Source of the DNA: Selaginella tamariscina
Lineage: Eukaryota > Streptophyta > Lycopodiopsida > Selaginellales > Selaginellaceae
Length of the DNA: 64,000 nt
Direction of reading: 5' to 3'
NCBI GenBank assembly: GCA_003024785.1
Contig: PUQB01000666.1
Location: 67,018-131,017 of the forward strand
In this document: positions 1 through 12,354 of the stretch, piece after piece
Position numbering within the stretch: position 1 is the first letter of the stretch
Layout: each line of letters begins with the position of its first letter
Translations under genes and position numbers: made by a program
The notes under the pieces: model-generated
What the model was told of the DNA's origin: nothing
The model's input: only the letters and a program-made list of their open reading frames with translations
The model's database searches: none

Positions 1-3000
1 ATAGTTTAACTAGCTTGAAAATCAATATTTAAGTCAAGGAAATGGACATTGTGGAAAAAGAGAAAATGTTTAATTTGCAATAATATATTGAAGCATGAAC
101 TGAGCATACATTATATCAATAGCAATTTGAGACAATATATCAAATCTACAAAAAAACATCTATTAAAAGAAAAAACACATACCCATAACAATAAGTCAAC
201 AAATGCTAGTATATCTTTTGAGATTATTTAAGTCCTATTGATGTTCTTATTTGTACATATTTGTCTCTTTTGGGTTCCATAAAAATTTCTAAAATGTTGA
301 AATATTTTCAAATAAGCCTCATCTCATCTCTCAATTACTAATACCTACAACTAGACTTGCATTCATTAAACATTTTTAATATTCACATTAATTAGTAACA
401 AAAATCAAACATAAAATTCTAAGTTAAAATTGTTAGAAAGTTCATGTCATAGTGTTAAGATGAAAGAGTGTAATTAATCTCCACTCGAACTTTAAAAGGT
501 TATTCAAGCTTGTCCAATAATAACGCCAAAAAAGGATAAAAGTGACTTGTTTCAAAACTTGCTCCAAAGAACATATATACTAAGCAATATTGCACTAGCT
601 TTTACTAAGCCATTTATATTAAATTCAAAAGTTCACATTTAATGCTCCACTTTTGCATTGTTTTGTGCATGTAGAGTTGAGCCATCCAGTGAATTTATAT
701 TATTAAATTCTTACAATCCCTCTTATTGGTTGTGAATGAGAATAAAGTTTATTGAACATTATGAGTAAGAAACTCCATAGTTTTTATCATTTAAAACCAA
801 ATATTAGATCAAGTTTGAACCAACATTGTATGTTTATTTGACATTTGGAAACATTGTAAAGGAAATAAATATTCTTGATTTAAATCAACAAAGACTTAGT
901 ATTTACGCTATTTTGTAACTTCTCAAATTTCTTTAAAAGTAACTAGATTATGATGAATTTTCCTTTCTATGCATCTTGATTCTGCCAATGTCTTAAATTT
1001 TCCAAGTAAATTTTTGTGCAAAAATTAAAATTAAGTGAGTAGAAGGACTTACAAATATCACAAGCAACGAGAATCAAACAATTAACATGATGAAAAATTA
1101 CACAACAAGGATTGCACATTAGCAAATGTGTGACATGTATATATTTATTTTGGTGAAGATGAATGACATTCAAATCGAAGTGACTTATATTATCATTTAA
1201 ATTTTTTTTTGCACTAAGAATTATCAGAAGAAGAGCAATATAAAGATTTTTTTGTAAATGAAAATTATGTTGAAAAAGAAATAATAAATGAAACAAAGAA
1301 GCTAGTTTTTTAGAGCAATTAGTGAATGATATGTCCAATAAATCTTCACGAAGATCTTAATAAGAAAAATCACAAAAGTGATAAGAGATATTGAAAACGA
1401 TAGATTTTACAACCATTCAAACTCGTGCAAACCAACTGTGCAAGCTTATATTTGAACTCTTGGCTCTTTTGATGAAGGTCATGTTGCATAAAAATTTAAA
1501 GTTTTATTTTAAAGACATTTCATTTTTTGTCAAGGTTTCTATACCAGATTAGACAAGAAAGAGTGGAGCAATTTGCCATCCTATGTAGCAATCAATTATT
1601 GAATAACATGTTTGCTCGTTACATTTTGTGCAAAAATTAAATTAAGGCATGTTTTAACTTACAATGTCATAAGTGATGTATTGAAGTATATATAAAACCA
1701 CACATTAATTCGTGTATATGCCCTAAGTTATGTATTAATTATGTATAAAACCAAATGGTGTAAAAGTATATGTTCAAAAATATGATTAACCGTGCCAATG
1801 CAAAAACCTTTATTAGAATCCAGAAGTCACACATTTTGCTTTGTTATGGATGAACCGTTAAACTTTGTGAACATAATTTCTTCAATGCATAAGGCTTGAG
1901 CTCATGCTCAAGTTAATTCATTCATCTTTTTGTTTCAACATTTCTCACTTATTTCAACTCTTTTATTCATTTTGACATTCTCACTAGGGAACATAACTCA
2001 CTATAACTTTTGTAAAAACATTATCTTATCTTCTTTTCAAAAGAAAAAGAGGCATTTAGTGTTATAAGAAAATATGACACCAAGGACAACATTGTGTATG
2101 GATGTAATAAATTTCACTTATAATCCATAGATTTTATTCAAAATGTAAAGAATTGTATGGACATGCTAATGTGGCTCTACATATGTTAATGTTAGTGTGC
2201 AACATGCACATTAGACGCACTTTCTAGATGAAACATAAATGTTCGAGGCTATGTGATTTTACATTACTCAACAATATTGTTAATTTAATCTTATAAAAGT
2301 GAATCCATTGAATCTTTGTTGGTGTATTGGGTTGAAGGCTTAAATTTTTTTTGGTTTTTTAGTTAAATTAATGCCATAGAAGTGGTCATTTTTTTTTATA
2401 TGTTACAAATGGTTCTTTTTTTATCCAATATGGTGTTACAAAAGTTGTTGTGGTTCTACTTAATGAAATTATTTAACTTAAGTAAGGTAAATTATGCATC
2501 ACCCAATTAAGTAATACATGATTCTTCTCTGTAACACCAAAATGGTTCTCTGCTTTCCTAAATAAGGAGATAGGATAATGCTCTTACAAAAGTGGTTATA
2601 TCTTTGTAAATAAATTTATGGTGAGTTGTGACATGTGGAGGGTGTCATCTTGAGCGTTAAGGATGACATAACATTTGTACAACCATGTCAACATGTCCGT
2701 ATAATTTCCTACATTTTCAATAAATTTATATAAATTTATGACATTCATACACAATGTTGTCCTTAGTACCGAAGGTGTCATCTATGGTGTTAAGGACATT
2801 TATATTATGTAGAAATATCTATTATACAATTATATAATGGTGACAATGATATTACGGATGGTAAGTTTAATTGCATATTAATATATCTATTTTCTAAGAA
2901 AAACAAAAGAGAACTCTTATATAAAATCATACTTAACAAAAAAAGAAAAAAGAAAAATAAACTTATTTTTATGCTATTTTGGTTCAAAATAAAACTTTGA

Positions 3001-3054
3001 ATCCCACACATGCACTCATGTTAAGCTATCCTTTATTATTTTAATGAAACCAAT
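1..3054. other. AT-rich intergenic DNA
   Basis: No gene is recognisable. Open frames are short, AT-driven and without known motifs. A repeat of about 50 bp at 2401-2450 recurs inverted near 6872-6925 and is listed separately. Around 2596-2800 there are scattered phrases of the kind 'GTGTTAAGGA', which resemble the tandem array that follows. Confidence 0.7.
2401..2450 (+). repeat. Dispersed short repeat, copy 1
   Basis: The segment contains 'TATCCAATATGGTGTTACAA' followed by AAGTTGT. Its reverse complement is found at about 6872-6925 with a few differences. No terminal inverted repeats or coding capacity were seen, so it may be the end of an old element or a small non-autonomous repeat. Confidence 0.55.
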
Positions 3055-4110
3055 CAACCATCCTCAACATTGAGGATGTTATATATGAATGTGTTTAGTT
3101 TAATTTTATCTTTCATCCCAAGGATGATGCATTGCCCTGGAAGGCCACAAGTTTGAACTTTGTTAGGCCTACATGAACCTTTTGTTAAAAAGGGATCAAA
3201 TTCGCACCTTTTGGGGCCATGATGGTGGATAGCCCAAAAGGCTTTGAGTTCAAACCTTGCTGAGCCATTAATTACTAAAAAGAAATTAGAAAAAGGTTGT
3301 GAACTCAGACCTTGTTGAATTATGCATTAACTTTTAATAAAAAGGAATCAAACTTGCACCTTATGTAGCCACTTTGGCGTTGTGAATGATGCATGGCCCT
3401 ATAAAGTGTGAATTCGATTTTTTATTAAGGCCATACACCATCTTTTATTAAAAAGAAATTAAACTCAAGCTATACATCATCCTTGGTGCCCCATAAGGTG
3501 TGAACTCGATTCGTCATTGAGGACATACATCATCTTTTACTAAAAAGGAATTGAATTCACATTTTATAAGGTTATATGCCATCCTTGGTGTTGAGGATGA
3601 TATTTGGACCTATAAGGTGCAAATTCAAAAATCTTTAAGTAACCTTTTGCTAAAAAAGAATTAAACTTGCAACAATTTGGTGCCATGCAATAATTTTTTA
3701 TTAAAAAAGAATCGGACTCACAACTTTTTGAGGCTATGCATCATCTTCAACACCGAGGATGGTGAATGGTCCCAAAAGGTTACAAGTTTGAACACCATCA
3801 TAAACATTTTACTAAAAATGGATCAATTAGTTAAATGTAGTTGCCTCTTCTATGTGGTTTATTATGTAAACAAATGAGCCTTATTTTATATTAAGGCCCT
3901 ATTATAAAATGACTACACGCATATGCCTTGGGTTGTATGGCTTTTACTTTGGTTTATCACATTATACCATATTTGGTAGGGCATATGGCCCTAAAAGATT
4001 ATAATTCTAACCTTATTGGCCATGCATCTATGTTATAATAAAAAAAATCAAACTTGTACTTTATAGGCATGTACCATTTTTGGCACCGTGGATGGTGCAT
4101 GGCCATGTTG
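3055..4110. repeat. Degenerate tandem array, unit about 110-120 bp
   Basis: Roughly nine diverged copies follow each other. Each holds a 'catcctYggtgttgaggatg' type phrase, then 'catggcccYataaggtg', then 'gaactcga', then a 'tttattaaaaagaaattaaa' type phrase. The units have drifted, with small indels, so the period wanders. No protein motif is preserved in any frame. It reads as an old satellite-like or internally repeated non-coding element. Confidence 0.65.
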
Positions 4111-6369
4111 AAGGTTAGAAAAACATGTAGAACATGTCTTCATAGAATAACCTATTGTGGAAGAATAAATATATGCAATCTATAGAGTAAGAAATCTTAA
4201 TAGTAAGAAAACCTTAAGGAGAGGAAGTCATGAATAGAAGGAAATGTGGATATAGAAGTGCAGAGGAAATAGGTCTCCACACACAAGAATCTCCAACCTT
4301 GCTTTCATGCATTAATTTTGATAATGCAAGGCATGTTATATAAAATCCTTTGTATATGTAATCATGTGTGTAAGCTATTCAATGAGTAATTTAACATAGC
4401 ATGTGGCCAAAGAAATTATGTGCTTTTGACTTAGAACTAGTCAAGAGGTTTGATTGTTGTAAGTTATTTTGATGTTGTTTGCCAAGAGATTATAAATTGT
4501 GCTTGTAAAGGGGAGCAACTAGAATGAAGACATCCCATGTCTTGAAGTCCACACACACATCCTTACACATCCAATTAAAACCCAAAATTACATATATTGG
4601 GAGGCATGACCAAAGAGGCAATGCTTAGAAATGACCCTAGCCAAACAAGGGCAGAACAAGTTCATGAATCTCCATATACTCGAAGGATTCATTGAGTGTT
4701 TCACCGAAAGAAAGCATTGTGTCATTAAGGAATGTTGAATGAATGAGATGCTGACTCAAAATTAAGAAGATTAATATTGGATAATCACATACAAACCTTA
4801 AAAAAAAGACAACCTTCTCTAGTATCCAATCACTTTGTAACACCACACCATGAAAATAAGAGGTTGTAAAACTCCATCACACAATCCCTCTGTTCATTAG
4901 TGACAAAATTAGTTTTCTTGCTCATTATCCAAAGAGGTAATACATCCATTGAAGAACTACAACTTCCATGTGTTGTAACCCTTGATGAGTTGAACATTGA
5001 CGATTGGCACACTCAACAAAAGTGCCCAAATCCCTAGCATCAAACATTGTATACCTCATTCACGTTGTTGAGCATCCATGACCTTCGTACCCAAACCACT
5101 TCCTCATCCTCATCCTCGTTGCATGGGCTTAACATAGCACTCTACCTCTATGGGTTGTGGATGAGTAATTAAAGAAGAGGACTGGTCCAAGCAATCCAAG
5201 TTGAACACAAGCAAACAATCTTTGAGTGTTTTGTGCAATTTGGATGGCATCCTCTAAGATTGTCGGTGATGTTCACGAACAGGACTTTGACTATATATGC
5301 ACTTGATAAAATAGCCCTTTCTTAACTACCTCGGACATATTAAGATCCACCTGAGCCATGTGGTTCTTGAAGCGACTCCAAATTGTGTAATTGTTTCACT
5401 TTTGCAAAACTTTATATAATGACATGGAGGCATCTGCATACGCCCAATGTATTGCCAATGAAGATAAACAATCAATGGTCGCATTGGATGCTAGGGCCAA
5501 GTGTTAGAACTAAGGGGCAGTAGGTCAACCCAAGGTGGCAACTCACAAAGTTGATAGTGGGATCCTTAGGTCAACTCAAGTAGGGCGGCAACTCACAAAG
5601 TTGATGGTAATTGTTGTGTGTGCTATATGATTATAACATGGCTCGCAAAGTTGCTCCCATGGACCATCGTAACAAATTAAAGAAAAAGAAAGAAAAAGAA
5701 GAAAGACTTAAAGAAGAAAAAGATGAATTATGAATTACCTAGCATTTCCAACAATGAAAAATGTTTATTCAACATTTAAGATATATACAAGGTTAATAAC
5801 CCTTCCTTATAACCAAGGAGGCTACGCCATATTTAACAACCTTTGGTCTGATTTTAATGTCTTACATGCATCCATATACGGTTTGTGTGTATAATGTCTT
5901 ACATGGCATCCTCTGTGTATATCTGAAAATATATTCAAGGTATATTCTATAGAATCCTTAATGTTGGGAGGTGATGGTGAAGGAAAAAATTAACATCAAT
6001 CAAATGAATAAATATAACTAGAAAGTGGAAGAGCAAATCTTTTCTCAAGGGAAAATAATCTATACAAGGGAGTTTGTGTAGAGGAGACATTTAGATATCT
6101 AAGGTTTTTAAAAAGAGAAAACATGATGTTTCTCTGAATCAAACTCGTAGCTTTACAGTGTCATGCACAAACAATTGACATAATGTTAATCCATGAACAT
6201 GTTCTCGGCTAATGTTCTACTAATGGCAGCAAAATTGTATAGTTGTGATGATGTAGCTATAAAGATGCTGACATTAATGCACAGCCCTCAAATTAGCTCT
6301 CCCCCACCTAGAACTGCATCCCGTCGGCATCCGTAGGAAGCTCGTTCGTAAGAAGCCCATCTCCATGAG
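4111..6369. other. Intergenic DNA, no gene recognised
   Basis: Reverse-strand open stretches at about 4637-5012 show no family motif. A local duplication of about 55 bp lies at 5521-5610, where the phrase 'ggcaactcacaaagttgat' occurs twice. The rest is AT-rich and plain. Confidence 0.6.
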
Positions 6370-6800
6370 GCTTTTCTGCACCAACTTCGACCTAACTCTA
6401 ATTTAATTCTTCGAACAAGTGTGAATGAAGAGCTCATCCTACCTTGGTGATATGGCTACAGCAACAACAATAGTACCTGAAAAACCAAAAGTAGTCTACT
6501 AAGATGAAGCGAGGTACCAAGCTGCATGTCCTGTTCTTATGCACACTTTTGAAATAGTTGGTTCTATGCACAACTATGAGCTCTGCCTTTGTAATTACGC
6601 ATACACATATATATATGTATATGTCGTGTAAACACTGCATAGCTCTAAGCTTAGTTGCATGTGTATTCTCAAAAGATCAATTATATCACGAGCGAAGTGA
6701 TTTATTGATGGTGTTTTTGACATTCAATGGGCCACATATAATATGTATATATAGAAATCCATATCATTTATATTTCTTGTTATTCAGAAAACAGAAAATC
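6370..6800 (+). repeat. Diverged duplicate of the region upstream of the GDSL gene, copy 1
   Basis: This segment matches 7130-7420 in order. Both hold an 'agagctcat...ccttggt' block, a 'aagatgaagcg' block, then 'gcatgtgt', 'aaaagatca', 'gatttattgatggtg' (or a close form) and 'tttttgacat'. Spacing differs by small indels. The right-hand copy leads into the GDSL pseudogene, so the left-hand copy looks like a tandem duplication of that gene's 5' flank without its coding part. Confidence 0.65.
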
Positions 6801-6871
6801 ATAGTTATTATGACAAAAGCTCCTATGCTATTTAATACTCATACACGATCTAATTGAATCACTGTGTAGGA

Positions 6872-6995
6872 ACTTTGACAACTTTTGTAACACCATAATA
6901 TTGGATAAAAAGAAACCGTTATAACTTTTATAACACTATATTAGATTTTAAAAAACCTAACTGAAAGAAAATGACCGTTTCATGCATTATTCAAA
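6872..6995 (-). repeat. Dispersed short repeat, copy 2 (inverted)
   Basis: The reverse complement of this stretch matches 2401-2450, including the 'ATCCAATAT' and 'GTGTTACAAAAGTTGT' words. It carries an extra internal stretch that resembles a second copy of the same motif ('agtgttataaaagttat' on the reverse strand). Confidence 0.5.
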
Positions 6996-7129
6996 TAAAA
7001 GAACCCAAGCCGTTGACAACCAAGCACATCGACAAATATTTAACAGATTGCTTTACAAAATTAGATTAATAATATGCTGAGTAACCGAGATCATATATCC
7101 TTGAACTTCATCAAGAGCCTGCCATCCGT

Positions 7130-7420
7130 CCGGCCTAAGAAGCTTCCACCTAAACCTAATTGGTGGAGAAGTGTAAAGGAAAGAGCTCATGTTTGCCTTG
7201 GTACAACAGTAACATAGTAGCTTCATTATCACTTAATAAACGGAAAGTAAGTAAGACTGATAAGATGAAGCGTCAAGGTTTAGGTACCAAATACTTGAAT
7301 TGCATGTGTCTTCTTAAAAGATCAGTTATACGATGAGCAAAGTGATTTAATTGATGGTGTTTTTGACATCTTAATGGGCATGTATAAGATAATAAATATG
7401 TATAAATCCAGATGACCTTT
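7130..7420 (+). repeat. Diverged duplicate upstream segment, copy 2
   Basis: Partner of the segment at 6370-6800. It lies about 130 bp before the start of the broken GDSL gene and probably represents its original promoter-proximal flank. Confidence 0.65.
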
Positions 7421-7513
7421 ATCGTTAAATTAAATTCTGAATAAAGGTCGTTGCAGGCTCCAGATGTGGTTGAAATTGTACCTACATGTACTATAATTGG
7501 TGCAGGCTCGGAA

Positions 7514-7520
7514 TATAAAA
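7514..7520 (+). promoter_or_regulatory. TATA-like box of the GDSL locus
   Basis: The sequence TATAAAA lies 35 bp before the ATG at 7549. That spacing would leave almost no 5' leader, so transcription may start elsewhere or the upstream region may have lost sequence. Confidence 0.4.
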
Positions 7521-7548
7521 GAGTGAACTAGTATGTCAAGGAACAAGC

Positions 7549-8520
7549 ATGAGAAAGTCACTGATCCTTATCGTGTGTGCTCTCCTGCTTGCAACATGTA
7601 TAGAAGCGGCAGAGATCCAGAAGCAGCCAAAGGCATGTGTTCTTGGGCGACTCCACTTTCGACGTCGGAACCAACAAGTACCTGGCGCATTCGATCTCAA
7701 ATGTAGCTATGCTCCTTACCATGAAGATCGGTGTAGCAACGGTGACTAATTGATATGTTGAAGTACAAAGCTGGGTTTACCACGTCCCAGACTTACCTCG
7801 AGGTGGGACATGCAGAAGAACTGCCTATCAGTCTGGACCTGGCATCTGCTGGAGCTGGCATACTCCCTGAAACACGCAAGGAGTGGGCGTAGTCTCCTTT
7901 GTAGAGCAGGTGCAGCAGCTAGAAGGAATCAGCCACAGGATCCCGCGGCACCAAATTAAAGACTGGTTAGTCATCATTTCGATCGGTAGCAACGACTTGT
8001 TTGTGGACCTCTCTCCGACCACCGGAAGCAATGAAGTTTACACTCACCGAGTCACTGACTAATATATACAGGCAGGGGTTTAGGAAAGTTCTGCTGTCCA
8101 CAGTCGGGCCGCTCGGTTCGGTACCACTCTTCAAGGACTACTATCTCCTGCACGGCATGCTTAACCGAGTTGTGAAACGGTACAACTCAGATGTGGAGAC
8201 CATCGTAACATATGCTAGCTAAACAGTACCGGACTTCATGCTTACCATTGGAGATACCACAAAAGGATGGTGGAGATGCTAGCTCGCCCTAGGCTGTAAC
8301 GGCTTTACGGAAGCCCGGCACGAGTGTTGCCCACATGCAGCCCAATCAAGGGGGGCCTATTAGCACGCAGAAAGGGGCGTGTGTGACAATCCTCACCAGT
8401 ACCTCTTCTGGGATGCTGTTCACCTGAGTGAGCAAGTTACCAAGTTATGGCACCGACCTGCTTCATGGCTGTACGAAGTATGCCCGACCTTACAATATCT
8501 TGCAGCTCGTTAAACGTACA
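7549..8520 (+). pseudogene. Broken GDSL esterase/lipase gene
   Basis: Plant GDSL lipases are secreted serine hydrolases that cut esters, often in cell-wall or cuticle metabolism. The start at 7549 opens a clean signal peptide (MRKSLILIVCALLLATCIEA). Family landmarks follow in order but in different frames: GDSTFDVGTN near 7650-7685 (block I with the catalytic Ser), ASAGAGIL at 7842, GVVSFVEQVQQL near 7885-7920, GSNDLF at 7985 (block III, catalytic Asn), GPLGSVP near 8108, and YLFWDAVHLSE near 8400-8430 with the catalytic Asp (8412) and His (8421). At least four frame changes plus in-frame stops separate them, so no full protein is encoded. Block I to block V fits in under 800 bp, leaving no room for the introns usual in plant GDSL genes. 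A retrocopy or an intronless ancestor is possible. No poly(A) tract was seen. Confidence 0.85.
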
Positions 8521-9869
8521 CCAGATCTACTCATGCCCAGATTCAGTCCAAGAAGATTTGGATATGCTCCAGCTCCAGTTTCTAGCTCCGGCTCCAACTC
8601 CTTGATAGTGTGCAGTTGGTTATTTTGTCCGATTTTCTCTTGTTTGGTCTGATTTGCTTTTGTTCATTTAATTTTAAATATAAGTTCGAAAATTAAAAGC
8701 TCTCTTTATATATATATAATATATATATATATATATAATATATATTATATAACAGTTCTATATATAAATACCATATATATTTATGTATGTATTTATATAT
8801 ATGTGTAAGTACATGTATACATTGAAGTTGAATCGCGATCAACTGGGAGTGGACCCATAGGATCTGGAACGTCTGGAAAGGGAATCCTCAGTATGAGGGA
8901 GGTGAATTATTAATTATTTTTAATTAGGTGTACTTGTTACTTATGTAAAATTGTTTGATATAACCCAACGTTATGGACCAAGTACAGACGCTACAGGAGG
9001 AAGTCACCGTTATTACTTAGTTACATAAATAGACGATAGTATTTTAAGGTGTATATATGCACCTGAAGTGTGTATGTAGCAAGAGAGAGAGAACGCGCCA
9101 TTACCTGCACGGTTTTGTTTTTTCTGCATATATTTATATATAAGAATGGACATATAAATCATACTAAGTTTTGCCTAGTTTTGCACGGTCATACACATAA
9201 GCTAGAATGTAATATAAATATCAGGGAACCAATAGTCAGATTGTATCTACGCCACGTGGCTTACATATTCATACTATTTTCATGTGTATATCTTCTACAT
9301 GCATCGATTCAAGTATCTCTCTCACACACACAAGTACAAATATGTGTAGAAAAACAAAGGAGTTAGCAATTAAATAAACTCTGTATAATTATTATATACA
9401 TATATGATCAATGATAAGCGGTTGAAATTGCTCCATAACCATCGCATGTTTCAACACTTTGTGTAATGGAAACCCAACCAACTCCCTAAGTGAATAAAGG
9501 CCCTACTATACGATGTCGTATGCCTATATTATATATCAACACTACCCTTAAGCGTGACTATTGGGAGAATCTCTCTGCTACTTAATATAGCTAGTGATAA
9601 TGTTTTGGTAAATATATTGGCTACTGTAGCCATGTAGCACAATAATTCAACTAAGTCCAAATGAAAGTGTACATGTCATAGTTTTAATGATTGTTCTTTA
9701 CTTTAAACTTTGATTATCGTTACTTAATGAACTATGTTGATAAACCTTAGGTGTTGTAAGAAATAAGTCTGTTTAACACACTTGAGGTTTGATGGTGTTA
9801 TTAGGTATTTACAAAAAATCAGGGTGGCTAGTACTTCCACCTATAAAACTCTTACTTTTGTTTTTTGTG
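8521..9869. other. AT-rich intergenic DNA with microsatellites
   Basis: A (TA)n tract lies at about 8707-8755. GA-rich and CA-rich short tracts occur near 9080 and 9325. No gene was recognised. Confidence 0.6.
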
Positions 9870-12354
9870 TCTCAGTTGGGTTATTGTTTAGTTTCGGATA
9901 TAATGACCCATTGACCCCAAAACCCTAACCTAAGGGGTTTGTATGGGGCCCTAAGGTTAGGTCAACCCTAGGGGTGTTTCTAAGGTTAAACTCATTAAGA
10001 ATATTCTTATTGGGATGAGATTTCTTGCTAGCCCACTTTATAAAACAGGGGGAGGGGCTTCTGTCTATATATTAATAGTATATGTAGTGAGAGTTCCTGG
10101 GTTCATAACTGAGCTAGTTATTTTTCTATTGATGCAAGTTTTAACTTGTGTTATTAAGGCACAACCCTTTATTGTGTTGCCTTAATTTTTAAACAATAGG
10201 GTACATCTCATCTTTAGGGTAGCCTACCTTTAATGTTAGTAAATCCGTGTTTGGGAAGTCTTGTCGAAGTGCACATTCCAAGGGTCAGAGGATAAGGTTT
10301 ATCTTTAGCCTCCTCCATGTCAAACTAGGAGTAGCACTCATAATTCACATCTTTGTCCTTGTCTAATTGTGGCCATGGGAATCTTATTTGATAGGTTCTC
10401 TTTATCGAGATCCTATGGATTCACAGAAGGGTTCTAAAGTTGGCATTTGTGAATCACATTTGTGGCACCAGGTGTAATCTTGAATCTGAGGAGCTATGGT
10501 GAGATAGCCCACATCTTGGGAAATAATGTCACATGAGGATGTGACACTAGGCTAAATGGCACACAGTGCAATGCCCAAGGCATGCCTTTTGGGGTTGTCA
10601 TATGAGCTTAACGCTGATGGGTTGGATACTCTAACAAGCAGGCATGCTTGTGCTTGCATTAGGGTGTTAAGCTGTTAAAACCTTTCCTTCTCTCTTAAGC
10701 CAACAAGGCAAAGTGCCAATTAATATTTACGAGAGGGCCCCTGGTCATGATGACCTAGTTACACTTGGGTCTTTTTCATATATCCCATAATCTTTACCCA
10801 GGTGGTCAACCCACCAAATAAACAATGTCATATGAAAATGTGACACTAGGTTAGATGGCACATAGTACAATGCCTGAGGCATGCCTTTTTGGGGTTGTCA
10901 CATGGGCATAACGCCGAAGGGTTAGATACTCTAACAAGTAAACATGTTTGTGCTTGCATAACTAGGTTGTCATAACCTTTCCCTCTCTCTTAAGCCGACA
11001 AGGCAAAGGGCTAATTGATGTTTATGAGAGGGCCCCTGGTCATGATGACTCAGTTATGCTTGGGTCTTTCCCACAATCTTTATGTAGGTGGTCAACCCAC
11101 CATGTTAGAACTATGACACTCTCTACCCTTTTGAAAAAATGGATGCCTTCATCCATAAACTCAAAGGTTACTATTATGCCTTGGCTTAAGGGCCAATTGA
11201 TGTTTATGAAAGGGCCTTTGGTCATGATGACCCAATTACGCTTGGGTCTTTCTCACATATATTTTATAATCTTTACCCAGGTGGTCAACCCACTAAGTTA
11301 GAACTATAACATCTCCACTCTTTGAGAAAATGGATGCCTTCATCCACGAACTCAAGGTTGCTACTATGCTTCCTCCAATAGGCACAGCTCAGAGGTAATT
11401 TACACATGCATGGCTCACACCCAGCTCAAAGGCAATATATATGTTGATCACATGGTTGATGGTTGCATCACATGTCAATTGGGCTAGAGGCGATCTTAGA
11501 GATGAGATCGTCTCATGCATGGCTCGCACCCAACTCAAAGGCGATCTATACGTTGACCGCATGGCTAATGCTTGCATCACATGTCAATTGGGCCAGAGGC
11601 AATATCAGAAACGCATGGCTATACACATGTGATTGAGGGGTCTAGTTAGGTAAGGACAAGTGTGCCAACCTTAGTGGCCTGAGCTTTACTCAAAGTTCAC
11701 ACTGAGTGGAATTAAACCTGGAACCACTCTAATACCAAATATCAAACCTTTCCCTCTCCTTTGAACCCAACAAGGCAAAGGGCTAATTGATATTTATGAG
11801 AGGGCTCTCAGTCAATCTTTACCCAAGTGGTCAACCCACCAGATTAGAACTATGACATAAGCATTGGGCATTAGCTCAAGGAAGGTTAAGTCTCGTAACT
11901 AAATGTGTTATTGGTACACTTGGTTAGGGGTGTTCTCTTTAGGATCCAAGAGTTAAACAACCTAAGCTCATTAGCATGAACCATTTTGTGAGGCACTCGG
12001 GCAAGGTTGTCTAAACCTAGCTTAGGGAGTTTACCTAGTAGAACACCTGTGTCCACCTATGGTGAACACTCATGTCCACCTATGATACACATTGTATCCT
12101 CATTAAGAATTAGCCCTAGGTCTAGGATATGACTTGGCCACTCAAACCTTTAGAGGTTAATCGTGGTTTAAAGTACCCCTTATCGTTTTAAAGGGGTTGT
12201 ACTCCTCGATGAGGGTGATTCTTGAAGGGGTAAGTCACAATGCTTTGCCTTTGTCATGGGGGTATGTGCAAGGCATGTCTCTTTAGTATGATTTGAGATG
12301 AGCACGTTTAGATCTTTTGGGGTAGGATCTTAAAGTTTACTTAGATTATCTCCC
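9870..12354 (+). repeat. Non-coding repeat mosaic, copy A
   Basis: A long non-coding repeat that recurs inverted at 30.9-31.57 kb plus 39.29-40.33 kb, and partly direct at 30.0-30.3 kb. Shared phrases include 'gcatgcttgtgcttgcat', 'ccaaggcatgccttttgggg' and 'ggcacaac...ttgtgttgcctta'. Inside it are tandem copies: about 290 bp (10530-10820 against 10825-11110), a 'gagagggcccctggtcatga' unit seen about four times (10730, 11030, 11200, 11795), and a ~115-bp pair at 11405-11600. No protein family is visible. It could be the non-coding part of a large element or an expanded satellite-like repeat. Its right end stops abruptly at the gag-bearing fragment. Confidence 0.65.

Noticed and set aside
1-6400. 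Several short open frames of 60-120 codons in the left flank
   Set aside because: They are AT-driven, lack motifs, splice context or codon bias, and overlap non-coding tandem repeats.
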